A DNA stretch of 64,000 nucleotides. It comes from Tyto alba. Lineage: Eukaryota > Chordata > Aves > Strigiformes > Tytonidae. The position numbers and the translations under genes were made by a program. Under the pieces are notes generated by a model. The model was given only the letters and a program-made list of their open reading frames with translations. It was not told the DNA's origin and searched no databases. Of this stretch, positions 36,809 through 48,810 are shown piece by piece. Numbering within the stretch: the first letter of the stretch is position 1; every line of letters begins with the position of its first letter. The DNA is taken from the NCBI RefSeq assembly GCF_018691265.1, contig NW_024881313.1, positions 4,332,501 to 4,396,500 on the forward strand. The letters are read 5' to 3'.

Positions 36809-39800
36809 GTGTGGAAATCTGCACTGGGTTTAACGATGAGGAAAAAGTAATTTCGCCATGCTGAAAACTTGGAAGTTTTCTTACTAAGAAAACTGGCACA
36901 GTGTTCGCCGGGACAGGAGATGTCCCCTCTCATCCTTCCGCAAGCCTCAGTTCATGGCTGGTTGTGTGAGGGTAAAATCTCAGTTCTGTCTTTGTGTCTT
37001 ACCAGTTCAGACCGTTGAGGTAAGACTGAAGATGACAGGATCCAGTTTCAGTCAAGATGCGAGATTTCATCTCTTCCCTGCTCTGCAAACTTTTGTCCTC
37101 TGGGCGCTCAACTGAGGTAGCCAGATGGCATTCAGTGGAGGGCACCAAACCACATGCCACACTTGGCTTACAGTGATTAGAGATACTGCAGCTGAAGTGG
37201 TAACTTGGGTGTGTGAAATACTATTTCACCTTACTAGTTCTCAAGAGAAGATGATTTGAAATTCTCTTTCGAGAACAGATACCCAAATTACAAAACTGCT
37301 CCACTGTGAGTACTTAAGGGCAAACAAAATAGTCTTGTTGCTCTAAGTTGATGGTTAACAGCACTTTAAAACTTCTTCCATACCAGCCCTTGTTATCCCA
37401 ATGATTGAATGTTAGACTTTTAAAAGGTACAGTTTGGGATAATTATGAAAGGATATTGTCTCTTTGTTTGCAGAGAAGTAGAGTTTTCGTCTCATGGTAT
37501 TAGGTTCACATTTGTGCACTGTTTTCAGTGATGATGTCTTCCTCTTAAAGAGAGGGACAGCCCCACCCCACTCCCTGCAAGAAATGTACTGATACATGAT
37601 ACGCATATGCGTGAGTTTGTTGTTCCCTGTGGGGTAGGCTTGTTGCTGGGTATTTCATGTATAGCATTGGTGACAAATGTGGAGTTGCTCATAGTCTTCG
37701 TTAAGGCACAGTGGTGGTGAAATTATTTCCAGCGAAATAAAATAATTGTGTAAGACACAGGATGTCTAAATGAATTTTGGAAAAGACATTTCAAGGAGAT
37801 AAAGGTTATCTGAGCACCTGGCATTCTTCTGCAGCTGGTTCCCATCCTTGCTCCACTGGACTGGACATAGCTGCCATCTTCTGGAGGGAACTTCTCTTGA
37901 GTAACACTAAGTAACAATGCTATTTCCATCTTCTTTACAAGAAATTCCTTACTTCCGTGCAATCCCTGTTCCTGTCAGCAGGAAGTGAAGGTAGGAGTCT
38001 GGTCTGTCTCCTACTAGACTGTGCAAAGTAGTAGCCCGGCAGATAAGCTTTTTATAGCAATTTTAGTGATTCACAGGAAAAATATGTATTATACCCTTCT
38101 AATACAACCCTCCCTCAAAATAAACCAAAAAATCCCACAACCACTATTTGCAGAGGAGTGAAGACACAGTAAATAACTTTACAGTAAAAAGCTTTCCTTT
38201 TTGATTCCTGGTAAAGATGAAGAGGTTTAACTTGTAAAATACTAGCTGTGCTGCCTATAGTGGTCCATTTTAGTGTTGCCAGCCAAAATTAGAAGTGGCC
38301 TGTTTTCAGTGACACTTGAAAATTTAGTGCTATGTTGATAGTCTGAAATGGAGATCATCTGACATTGCAAATGAAATATGTGCCACTGCAGTTCAGTTGT
38401 GGTTTAGCTGGCTATGGAGTTGGGATATAATCATATTATTTTAACTCCTGGAGATCATTACTACTTTGGGAAATAAAACCCTCAAGCATCAGAACTGTCA
38501 AGATATATATTTTGAAGTTTTATTTAAAGTAATACTAGGTTTATTTATTTTGGAATGTTTAGCCAGGTTTTCATTATTAAAACTAGATGAGAACAAGGGT
38601 TTGAGTATTTGAGTAATAATAATAAAGAGGCAAAACACAAACCTATAAATTTAATTTTTTTTTTTAATAGGAAAACTAGATGTTTTGAAATAACTGCTTG
38701 CTGTATGCAAAACTGTTTATCCTAGAATATGGATTTAAGCTTGTACTCACCTCACAGGCTTGGTTTGAAAAAGCACTGACTTGTGGTTTATATGAAGATT
38801 GCTCTTCTACTACCAGTTACCAAGTTTTGCCCAAAAAAAGCCAAACCTCCCAGTGGATTTGCCCAGGCCAGGCCTGAGTTCTCATAGGAACTGACTAAAC
38901 TTAAGCCTCAAGCAATCCATTGCCAACCCCCAAAATTATTTCCTCATAATTTTGGCAAAAGGCTGAATACAGGGTGAATGCTCCTCATTTTTCTTTTTTG
39001 TCGGCTTCCAAATGTAGTGGGTAATGATATGTATGGCCTTAGAGAATGGAGAAATGTGTGAATTTTGGAAACAGGTTTTTGACTGAACACGTAGAAAATC
39101 TGCGTGCAGGGCTGGGTCTGCACTGGAAAGCACCCTCCAGCCCTTTTCGTCCGTTCTCTCCAGTCTGTCAGTGCAGGGAATGAAAAATGCTTTCCCTGCC
39201 AGGCATCCCCACAGCAGCTCGCGGCCGGGGCCGTCACAGCTATGTAGGCAGAGTGTTTTTATTGGCCTGGCCTGTCATCTGGGGAGGTGATACAGCTATG
39301 TTGCCCAGAGAAGCCCTTTTGATGTGCTCTTGCTGTGTCCCTGTTAGGGGGCTCTGCCAGCATCGCCGTGGTGTGACCACTCGTGCAGAGGGCACCGCGT
39401 GTAGTTGGGGCCTACAGAAGTGATCAAGAAGACCCTTGTGCTTGTGTGTGTGTTTGCGGGCAGTGCTGCACGGCACAAAGGTGGTTTTGTCACTTTCAGT
39501 ATAGAATAATATCCTTAAATTTTGGCCTTTTTTTTTTAAATTAATTTTGGGGCCCTTCCCTAATTTGAGTGAATTAAAGGTGAGTGGTTTTCCATAGTAG
39601 ATGAGTTTTTAAAACTTGGACAAGAGAAACGTCATAGTATGGTGAGGAATTAAAATACTCATTATTGAAATAGGATAATTTTCAAGATTACTAATAATAT
39701 ATGTTATGTACTGTGTGCTTGATGGTTAAGTGCAAATGGACCTTTTGCTTTAACATTCTCCAGTGGCATCTCATGAGATTATTTGACTTGAATTAAATGT

Positions 39801-40014
39801 TGGGAAATGCTGTGAAAATGGCATCCTAATTTTTCTCTATTTCAAGCTTCATTAAGTATATTTGCACTTCGAAGTTCCAAGCAAGATGTTAACATTTCAA
39901 ATGCTTAAAAATTGACTACATCTCACAATTTAAAAAGTAAAATAAAATAAAGTAGCAGCAGACTTTTTTTTTGCCTTCTCTAAAGGACCTTTCCAGCGTT
40001 CTGCTGATCTCCTG

Positions 40015-40140
40015 TTGATTTGATTAATTATTATTTTACCTATTAAAAATAACCGTTAATTATTGCATTCAGTTGCAGCAATAATTGTATGTTTCAAATA
40101 AAAACTAATTAACATAACTGGAAAAGCATCACAGCACGTG
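40015..40140. promoter_or_regulatory. Candidate homeodomain-site cluster / conserved element
   Basis: TTAATTA occurs at 40024-40030 and 40056-40062, and TAATTAA at 40106-40112. ATTGCATT and GCAATAATTG lie between them, and a palindromic E-box CACGTG lies at 40135-40140. Dense TAATTA cores with little simple repeat are typical of developmental enhancers. JAZF1 lies in the wider HOXA neighbourhood in vertebrates. Conservation cannot be judged from one sequence. Confidence 0.3.
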
Positions 40141-43100
40141 AAGTGTGCTTACAGTTCACTACATCTGAAAGATCACGAGATGCCTCTGACATTTGTAGCT
40201 CTGCAGCTAGTTACCAACAATTGCATTCTGTTTGAATAGAAATAAAGTATCTGATTTACGGCATTACTTTTTCTACTCTGAGACATGAGCTACTGAGGAT
40301 ATTGTGAGTGTGTCTGCAATGACAGTGCACAGTAATATTCTCTTAATGAACTGTGGTTATGCCCTCCTGCACAGCTCCCTGCTTTGTAGTTGCTTCTGGA
40401 GTTTTGGTTGGGTTTTTGGAGGAGGGGAGCGCATGGGAGATGGCTTAAAAACTGGTTGGTCGGGCACCATCCCTTCTGCCAGAGGCAACCTCTGGCTCTA
40501 GGTGGTAGCATGTCGTTGAGCTGTGCTGAAGGTCTGAGGAGGCCCACATGGACTGGGCTGTGGCTCTAATCAGCACTGCTTCTAAGGGGACCACGAAAGG
40601 CCAGAGCTTGAATTTCTCTGCTGGGAGAGGATGGTTGTGCTCGCCTGCTGGAGTGAGGGGCTTTGGCAAGGTGATGGAGAATGCAGGGTGGTACACAGAG
40701 AGCTCACACACCTTGTAAGGATGGGAAGGGAGATGCGATGTTGTTCTTCACAGGCTGCATATGACTTCCAAGCTGAGAACGCTTACAATGTATGATCTTT
40801 TCCTTTAAAATCTCTTAAAGAATTTCACAAATTCTGCATTTGGTTTACAGTACTGTAAATTGGTGCAAAGCAAGAAAGCGACTCTCAGGGCAACCTCAGG
40901 CCGAGTTCTGGTCGACCAGATTGCCTCACTGAGGGACAAAGGAACAGGTCACTTGCTTGGATCTGTCCACTACCTCACAGTTAACCTAGCACATTTGATA
41001 CTATCCAACTTCAGTTAATGCAAAATTATTTCGGCGGCAAAGGAATGGAAAGTTCTTTTAATTTCTGGCAAGGGAAAACTCTTCTTAAGGCAGTAGATTG
41101 TCTGTAGTAAGGACCACAAAATAATGTATTTTCAACTAAACAAATGAAGGCATGACTAAGTTGATCAAGGGTTTGCGCTGAGAACAACTCTTCTTATTTG
41201 TGTTATTTATATATAATGTATGGCAATGAAAAGTTATGCATACTCTCATTTTTCACTTTAATTGCCTATTTGAAGGTAGCATGACAGATCCAAAGGTTAC
41301 TTTCAGCAACTGAAGAGCACTGTGGTCACTTAGTAGTGTGCAATAATTAACTTAATTGCAGAAATTAGAACCTTTTAAAGATTCAGGATCCATGATTGGA
41401 CTCCATGCATTCTTTCTGCTATTGTCCATATCTGAAATACCTTTTTTTTACATATCACAAATGCACCTTATCACCCAGCAAGATACCATTTTCTCATATG
41501 ACAAAGTTCTGAGTTTTTGTGTCTCAGAGTTTGTGTTAAAAATTGGAGTCTCACAGGTGCTGATCTGCAGCAGTGAATGGATGCTCTTGGTTGTGGTGTT
41601 CTTGGAGGTTTGTGTGCTTTAACATCCAGCATGCTGCTTTTGAACTTCTGGGAGCCCCTTTTTTATACGAGCCATCTTGCAGTGCCGTCCTCTGACTGCT
41701 TCTTACAGGTTCTGCAGTCAAAACACTCAGCGAGGGTAAAATGTTGGAGTGGCATCCCAGGGATCAGGCTGCATTTGCTATGAAGAGGCAATTTTTACAA
41801 ATTCACATTTTCTTCAGGAGCTTCCATGAAGAACTGCCTCACTTCCTTGTAAAGGGTACCTAGATGAAGGGGCTAGCGGGTGGTAAACCAGGTTGTTAAG
41901 TCAGCAGATGCTTCTTCCTATTCCTTCCAGCTGCCTGTGTGCGCATTCCCAATATATACTTGTTGGCTTTATTTCCTGAGGCAGCCTTCATTGAAATAAA
42001 CCTTCTGTTTGATATTTTTTTGCTAACCACTTGCTTACATGTCTAATATGCAGTTGTTAAGGTTAGTGCTAACTTCTTTGTGTCTGCAGGCCTTAGGAGA
42101 AGTCCACAGTAGTCTGAACTCTGGACTGTGACCTGTGATGCTTTACCTTGGCTTTGGACTCTTGTTATCCTTCTGCAGTAATGCAGCCATTGCAATCAGT
42201 CAGTTGCTGAGTGGAAAGTACAGGGGCCTGGTCTGAGCAGCAGCAGAGCGCCGGTAGGGCGCTGTCAGTCCAATAGATTGTCTCCCAGTGGGCCAAAAAG
42301 ACTGCAGTTTCATGAGCTTCTTGTAATATTTTACTGGCCTGTGTCTTTCAGGGGGGTTTTTCATGGCTTCATGCACTTATGAGCAATTTGACAGGGGAAA
42401 TAGCTAACTGAGAAATTTTTGCTACTCTGGGATGGACTGAGCGGGGAGAATTTTGTACTGAAACTGGGAAAGTGGAAATAAATACAGTTCTCTTATTTGT
42501 GCTTGCCTGAATGTATCTTTCTTAGTCATCTATTTAATGAGAGCTTAATCTGAAAACGTGCAATTTTGATAAGTCCATCTCTGTGGCATTTAACGCCTTG
42601 ATTTGGAAAAAACTTAAACTTGTGCGTAAATATTAAAGGTATTCTAGAAGTCAGGTATGTTTAAAACTGTTGCAGAGTCGTGGTATTTATCCTCCAATGT
42701 TCTGTCTTTGAAGTATAGAGCATCACCTCCTTTTTGTAGATGTGGGAATTTTTTTTTCCATTCAAGATGTAATTAGGGGATGGTGTTAATATCTGTAAAA
42801 TCATAGTTGTCTGCGATCTTATTCTTTAAATTCCTAAGAGACCTGAATAACACTGCATTTGGGCTTGCAACTGTGAAATTCATAATGGCTTCCTTGTAAT
42901 GGAGGTTTTGGGTTGGGAACAGTTTCCAGTAACATTGGATTTATCTGTTTCTGGCTTTTTAAGCTACATCCATGTAAGAACAATTGTGGACTTTTGAGGA
43001 AGCCAACAGAAATGTTTGCCTTGGCATCATTAGTGAAGCGAGCTACTTTCAAGGGAAGTGTAGGTTTTAATTAACTAGCTGAGCTGACTTATATCAGGCA

Positions 43101-44597
43101 CTTTCAAGGCCAAGTGAAATACAAGACAGGCACTCTGTGAATCTGATGGTGGGCGAGCGGAAGGTGTGTACAGATGTTCTGACAAAGCCCGTTGTAAGTC
43201 TGGGGGACCTCTGTGTTGGCAGTTCACTTCAGTGTGATCTTGTCCAAAAAGGTGAGATTATCATAAACGTCTCTGAGTAACCTGGGAGACAGATCATACT
43301 GTAAGTCCTTGGTCCTTCTAAATATGAGTTTTAGTGCTTTTAAAATTCTTTGCAGGGCCATTATATTCATAACGCTTGAGGCATTTTGTTACTCTTGTTG
43401 AGATTAAACAGAAACAGGAATAACACCCTTGGGTTGACAAGGGGAGTTTTGTGGTTTTGTTTTGTTGCAACTGTTGAGTTTAAGTAATGGCATGGCTGAT
43501 AGAAGACATGTTTTTCCAAACCTTAGTTTTTTAAAGAGATGGACACCCCCCTACCCACCCTGAAATGTAATATCTACAACATCAGTGAAGTCTGTTGGAG
43601 GGTTACAGCTACCAAAAAAATCCTGTCAATCCAGTCACTTCATCTGTATGTGAACAGGGATTCATGTGTCCTTCTTTAGGTACCTGGATTCTTGTCAATC
43701 TTGACCTCAACTTCTGCCTCTTAGGTGGTGGCACAACAGGGTAAAAGCAACACTGGCTACTTCAAAATATTGAAGAGTAGTTTAAATTTTACCTCCTTTA
43801 AGTCATTATTTTTTCTCCTGAGACTATCTTTACCGCTTTGCTAGTGGTAGTGACCTTTTCTAGTCCCTGTAAGAAGAAAGCTTGTGGCTGTAAAATAATG
43901 CCACTGAAATTTCTTAGCACTTTTCTGTGTGCCCTTTATAAGGTGAAAAGTGATTTTTCACAGTGATTTAAATGCAGGGGCTTTATGAAAGTGAGGCTTT
44001 CTTGTGAAGTTGCTTATGATAACTTTCTTGTATCTTGCAGGGCAAAACTTACTGCTCCATTATATAATAACAAAGATGTGGCATGTATTTTTGTATAGAA
44101 AAACTCGTGTAGAACAGAGTTATATAATTGATGAAGACCGTACTTACACATGATGCATGCGCCTTTTTTATTATTTACTCTCTCTAGAATACTTCACCAG
44201 GTTAGAATTTTGCTTTTTTCAAACTGCAAGTTATTTCACCATGAGTGAGGTGATTTAATAATAGTAGCTTGGTTCACTAGTCAGTGATTCATTTTGTTAG
44301 AACACGCTCCACAGAAAATGCCTGTCTTCATCTGAGCAGTTCAAAGATGGTGCAGTGCAATTTATGGTCTTAGCCTTAATTTCACACTCAAAGTACTTGT
44401 CTGGTTGCCTAGTATGAAACAGGTTATGGATATGAGAAATTAGAGGTGTCTAATCCTATAGATGATTAGTTGAGTAACTCTCTTTTGTGGATGTTAGCAC
44501 CACACTTCAGTCTTTTAATGGTGAGGTGGTGGGACCCAGAACAAAACCCTGGGGTTGTTCATATGAAATAAAAATTTCATTTTAATAACATTTAATT

Positions 44598-44613
44598 AAA
44601 AAAAAAAAAAAAA
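44598..44613. repeat. A16 homopolymer
   Basis: Sixteen A after TTTAATT, followed by GATAAAAAAAC. No element body is recognised. Confidence 0.8.
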
Positions 44614-45400
44614 GATAAAAAAACAGGGTCTCCAAAATCTAACACCATAGTAAAATAAGAGGACATAGTTAAAAAGCCCCACAGCATTACAGAAACTACG
44701 TAGTGCCTTTCTTCTTCCCAATGTGGAATGAAATCAGTGGGACATAATGCTTATGAGAAGAGACAAGTAATGAAGGCAGGTAGTGTTACAGCAAAACTAA
44801 GGAAGTAGTGAGTCTTCAGTAGCCCATGTTACTTGAAGAAGCGAAGGTAACTAGTTAAAATAATGCTAATCAACCAGTTGCTTCAAAATACGTAGTTGTT
44901 TGTGTGTGTGTGCTGTCCGGATATTTTTCTTATAAGAAGGGGAGCTCAGATCAGTCCTAGGTTGTACTGCTTAAATACTTTTAGATAAAAAGATTTGTCA
45001 TCTGTCAGTGTTTAATCCATTATAGGTGTCTGTTTGGAAACTATTTAGGCTACTTTTGACTGCCTTTGACCAGCCTGTGTGTGTTTGAAGACACATTGAC
45101 TAAACATTTAACAATATACAGGGCCATTTCGTTATTGACAACAGATTTTTGCCTCCTTTGCTCCTCATTCCCCAGTCAGAAAGTTGAGAGTGTTGGCAGA
45201 GATGTAACATCCTGGTCAGTGGGGTAACACATCTTTGGAGACTGTGGCTTTGGGCAGCGTGTACGGTGTTAGAAAGCAGTGCCTAGTGTCTGCTGGAATG
45301 TGCTGAGGTGTGAGAGAAGCAGAGCACTGGTAGACTAGGCTGGAAGGTTCAGCATCAGGGAATACTGCTCCTTAATCTCACTGTAGCTGTGTTAACAAGC

Positions 45401-45434
45401 TTTTTTTTTTAAAAAAAAAAAGGGGGGGGCGGGG
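45401..45434. repeat. T10-A11-G8-C-G4 homopolymer block
   Basis: Three homopolymers are directly joined: T10, then A11 (self-complementary with the T run), then GGGGGGGGCGGGG. It is structurally unusual and prone to replication slippage or sequencing error. Confidence 0.85.
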
Positions 45435-45749
45435 AAGAAATGTTAATAATTGTCTTCCTGTTTTGTTTTTTTTTTTTTTAATTAAGCAAGCGTGGGATGG
45501 TTGTGATCTTTCTGTGGTTCTTAACAATAATGTATATTCACCCTGTGAGCAAAAGTGTGCTAACTAATATCAAAAAAAATCAGTCAAGACTGGCTAAACT
45601 GGAAGTAAGACACAGTAAGGCCACAGGGAAGAGGGTGGTACAGGGAAGGAATTACATATATATTCAGTCCTGTGGCATGAGAGTGAACAAGTGGTTATAG
45701 ACACCGTCATGTGATTTTTAACCTTTTTTTTTTGTGTTGGGACACGTTG

Positions 45750-45915
45750 AAGGGAGAGGAGTGGGCAGTGTGACATTGAGGGCAGGGGAGAGCGATGGGA
45801 GGCAGGATGAGGAGCGAGAAGTGAGGTTCAGAAGGGGCAGGAGAGGGGAAAGACGCTGGCTAAGGTTGGGCAGAGGATGAGGGAGAGGGAATGGAGGCGG
45901 GAAGGAACGGGCTGG
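45750..45915. repeat. Purine-rich (GA/GGA) tract
   Basis: The + strand is mostly G and A over about 165 bases (GAGGCAGGATGAGGAGCGAG and similar) with scattered pyrimidines. Such tracts can form triplexes when long mirror repeats exist; this one is imperfect. Long open frames on the - strand here (Pro/Leu/Ser-rich) are compositional. Confidence 0.6.
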
Positions 45916-46819
45916 TGACATTTTAAGACCGTGAGACAAAAGCTGGAGGTGGTGAGCCAAGTGTACACGTGGCCTGTATAGCGAGGCTGTGCAGGTTTTA
46001 GGTGGGTGCAGCAGGGCGGCTGCTGCGACCTTCGTGCCCTTCCACCTGGGGAAGGGCTGTGCCAGGGCCGTGGGGCTGCTGGCACTCGTGGCACAGCTGG
46101 CCTGGTCTCTGCTCTTTTCTGCTTTTCTCCCAGGGCCATGTGGTGGCCCCAGCACAAGTTCCTGTGCTTTCTTTTAATCTTCTGTTATTATAGCTGGGAA
46201 AGAGAAATAATATCCAACAGTGTTATGTGTAATTCCTGCTACAGTGCAGAAGTGAATGCGGCGTTCTCATAACCAGCAACCCAGCAGATGGTTGCAAGAG
46301 GAATAAAAATGTATCAAGCATTCTGAGTGCTAAATTCATACAAGATTTTCTTGACCACCTCCTGGATTATTTTTGTTGGAATTGGTATGTACAACCTGAA
46401 TTACGTGTGAAGTCTGATACGTGAAGGAGGGAAGGGGTAGATACACAGAATAGAGACTGTGTGCAGTGTGTTCCTCGTGTGTCAAGCAGCACCTGCTGAG
46501 AGACAGGACCCTGTTTTGTGCAGGTGCCAGCAGGCAAATTTCTCTGTGCTTTGATAACGTGCTCTTAGAAAAGTTATTTGGCTTTTGGTTTTGTCTTTGC
46601 ATTTTCTTCTTCACCTGGTGTTATAGGTGTTATATGGCAAGCAATGGAAATGTGATGGGCTCTTCATTAGAGCTTTCCCTTGTCCTCTCCCACAGATACA
46701 TGCACCACTCTGATGTAAACCAGGCCCAATTTTGTCTCCTTCTGTCACAGAAACTGTTGTTTATAGATGGAGGTTAATCCCATTTGAGAACTGGATTAGC
46801 AGAGATGTAGTCATTTAAC

Positions 46820-46870
46820 CACAGAATCCTAAATTTGGGCTGAGGAGGTTCTTAGATAGTCCTGGATGGG
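46820..46870 (+). mobile_element. Possible degraded CR1 fragment
   Basis: CACAGAATCCTAAATTTGGG followed by CTGAGGAGG and TAGATAGTCCTGG resembles, from memory, the 3' segment of avian CR1 LINEs (cacagaatc...tttgggttggaagg...agatcatc). Similarity is partial and the element is short. A RepeatMasker run is needed. Confidence 0.3.
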
Positions 46871-48713
46871 ACTAATGCTCTGCAGACATTCTGAATCGAG
46901 ACAGTTTCATGGCAGGCCACGTACCACCAAGGTATAAATCTAATGGAGCTCACCATGACAGCAGTTATATGACTGGCTGATAAATGACTGTGGGTTTTGT
47001 AGAAACAAAGGCAAGTAAAAGATCTTTGTGTGTTGCATGGACCTAACTTCCTCAGAGAAGTGAATTATAAAGATCACATGGAAGATTACTGATGCTTTAC
47101 TGTTAGCGTGGTGTGCTGGTAATTACTACAGAATTTCCCGAGGCACCAGCAAGATCTGCTCCTTTTAAGGATAAAAGGCTTGGGGTTGGTGGTTGGATTG
47201 GCACTTGTGCTTTTATCCCTCTTCTCTGAATTTCCTTAAAGGTATTTATCTCTTTAGGGACATATTGATAAAGGCATGTTAGCAAATCCTGGAGCCTGAG
47301 CTTTGTAGGAGCAAACCTAGGAAGAAAGATTAGGATCAGTTTGAGCTTTAAGGGGGTAGAACAGGGAATTCCCTGCTCACTGAATAGAGACATTATCTGC
47401 TTTGGGCAGTGGTGTGACAAATGCATCTACCTCAAGCACAGTCCCCATTCAGTTCAGTTAAAAAAATCTTCCTTAAGTCAGGGCAGCAGAGGCAGATTTT
47501 GAAATAATTGTATTGTGTGTTCAAAACAAAACAAAACCCACAAAACCCACCAGAAGCAATTGATCAGATCAAACAAATGTGGCTATCGAGATAATGACCT
47601 TTTAAATATTAACAGTGCTTGAAGTTGTAGGACAAAGCAAGAACAATCCAAAATACGGGTTTTGTTTAGGGTTCCTCTCCCTCTCCCAACTCAAAGTAGA
47701 CACTTCTCAGATACAAAAGATATAAAAGCAGCAGTGCTGTAGGGAGCCATTTAGTAAAAGCAGTTTGTTTTGTTTTGTTTTTTTATAGCTAAAATGCACA
47801 AGTTGCACCCAGAATTGCTTTTAAAGTAATGCATAAAATCTGTTGTTAATGACTATGTAGTAATCTGCACAGCCGTGATGCACATTTTCCATTGGGAACT
47901 TTTGAAAACTGTTTATGCTCAGCTCCTGAAGGTGCATTTCTACAATGTAGGGCAAAGCTGTGTTTGAAACCTCAATATCATCCTATTTTTTTGTGTAAGA
48001 AAGCTACATAAACTATGAGCATACTCCCTTGGTTTTGGTTTCAGAAATTTAAACCAAGATTACTTCTTTGTTAGATAGAAGCAAAACTTAACTGAAAAGG
48101 ACAATGAAAACAGTGATTGAAAACATATTCTTTCATTTGAGTGAGAAAGTTAGCACTCAAGGGAATTGGACTGTGTTTGTTTCAGGGCTTTTGGTGGGTA
48201 GCACTCTGCTTGGCAAATGTTTTGCTTCAAGTGCATTTCTGTATGATTTTTCTGATTGAGAGCTTCAGAAAATAAGCTGTAGAGAAGGGAGAAAGCAAAA
48301 CTCAGAGATCTAGAAGAAAAGTATCAAGTCCCAGCTGAAGAGATCTAATCACTCCCAAAACATCTCAAAATGTGTCAACCATATTTAGAAATAGCTACAT
48401 TAAAAAAGAAGAAAGCTTGATCCTTTTAACACTGTAAATCACGGAAAGCAGTGAAAACTAATATTTATGAGGGGGATTGTGAAAGCTTGTGTGACAGTTG
48501 GAAATTACATCACTGTTGATGTTTCAAATTCTTGTGTAAAGTAATGCAACACTGTGTTTATGAATGAATGAACAAATGATTGTGCTGTGCTAAATGTACT
48601 CTATATGGATAAACTGGGTTAAGCTATTTTCTGTCTCTTGTCTTCACTTATGTTACTTTGCAATATACTGTCCTATATGTTTCAATGTAAATACAGAAAA
48701 CTCAATTCCGGGT

Positions 48714-48731
48714 ATTTATTTTTTATTCCAG
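48714..48731 (+). promoter_or_regulatory. JAZF1: 3' splice site of JAZF1 intron 1
   Basis: A pyrimidine-rich tract (ATTTATTTTTTATTCCAG) runs directly into the exon, with AG at 48730-48731. No AG lies within the preceding 15 bases, as expected for a constitutive acceptor. The branch point is not assigned. Confidence 0.9.
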
Positions 48732-48804
48732 ATACAGACCCACGTGTCTTAGAGAAACAAGAACTTCAGCAGCCAACCTATGTTGCTTTAAGTTACATTA
48801 ACAG
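48732..48804 (+). CDS. JAZF1: JAZF1 coding exon 2 (internal 73-nt exon)
   Basis: This internal exon reads, after a split first codon (G|AT = Asp), through PRVLEKQELQQPTYVALS and ends YIN plus two bases of an Arg codon. This matches human JAZF1 (243 aa, recalled from memory) at about residues 39-63, just after the first C2H2 zinc finger and before FMTDAARREQ. JAZF1/TIP27 is a nuclear cofactor that represses NR2C2/TR4 and has been reported in the NuA4/TIP60 acetyltransferase complex; in human endometrial stromal sarcoma it is fused to SUZ12. The acceptor is a T-rich tract ending TTTTATTCCAG and the donor is ACAG|GTAAGT. The exon enters in phase 1 and leaves in phase 2, with no stop in frame. 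The segment carries no zinc-finger cysteines; it is linker. Exons 1 and 3 were not found here, so the gene is only partly covered. Identity is very secure; exon number follows the human gene. Confidence 0.95.
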
Positions 48805-48810
48805 GTAAGT
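48805..48810 (+). promoter_or_regulatory. JAZF1: 5' splice site of JAZF1 intron 2
   Basis: The exon end ACAG is followed by GTAAGT, a full match to the U1 snRNA consensus at intron positions +1 to +6. Confidence 0.9.

Larger units (their letters stand above)
36809..48713 (+). other. JAZF1: JAZF1 intron 1, downstream block
   Basis: This is intronic DNA between the CpG island and exon 2. No exon or RNA gene is supported. It contains the TAATTA cluster at 40.0 kb, a mildly GC-rich patch at 39.1-39.5 kb, homopolymers at 44.6 and 45.4 kb, a purine-rich tract at 45.75-45.92 kb and a possible old CR1 fragment near 46.82 kb. Confidence 0.7.

Noticed and set aside
37029..37110. ATGACAGGATCC as the start of JAZF1 exon 1
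   Set aside because: The first three codons would give MTG, but the following residues (SSFSQDARF) do not match JAZF1 and contain no zinc-finger cysteines.
42251..42267. Small AGCGCC/GGCGCT hairpin
   Set aside because: A 6-bp stem is too short to stand out in 64 kb.
45718..46157. Pro/Leu/Ser-rich ORFs on the - strand (109-145 codons)
   Set aside because: They are the complement of the purine-rich tract; composition explains both the length and the residues.
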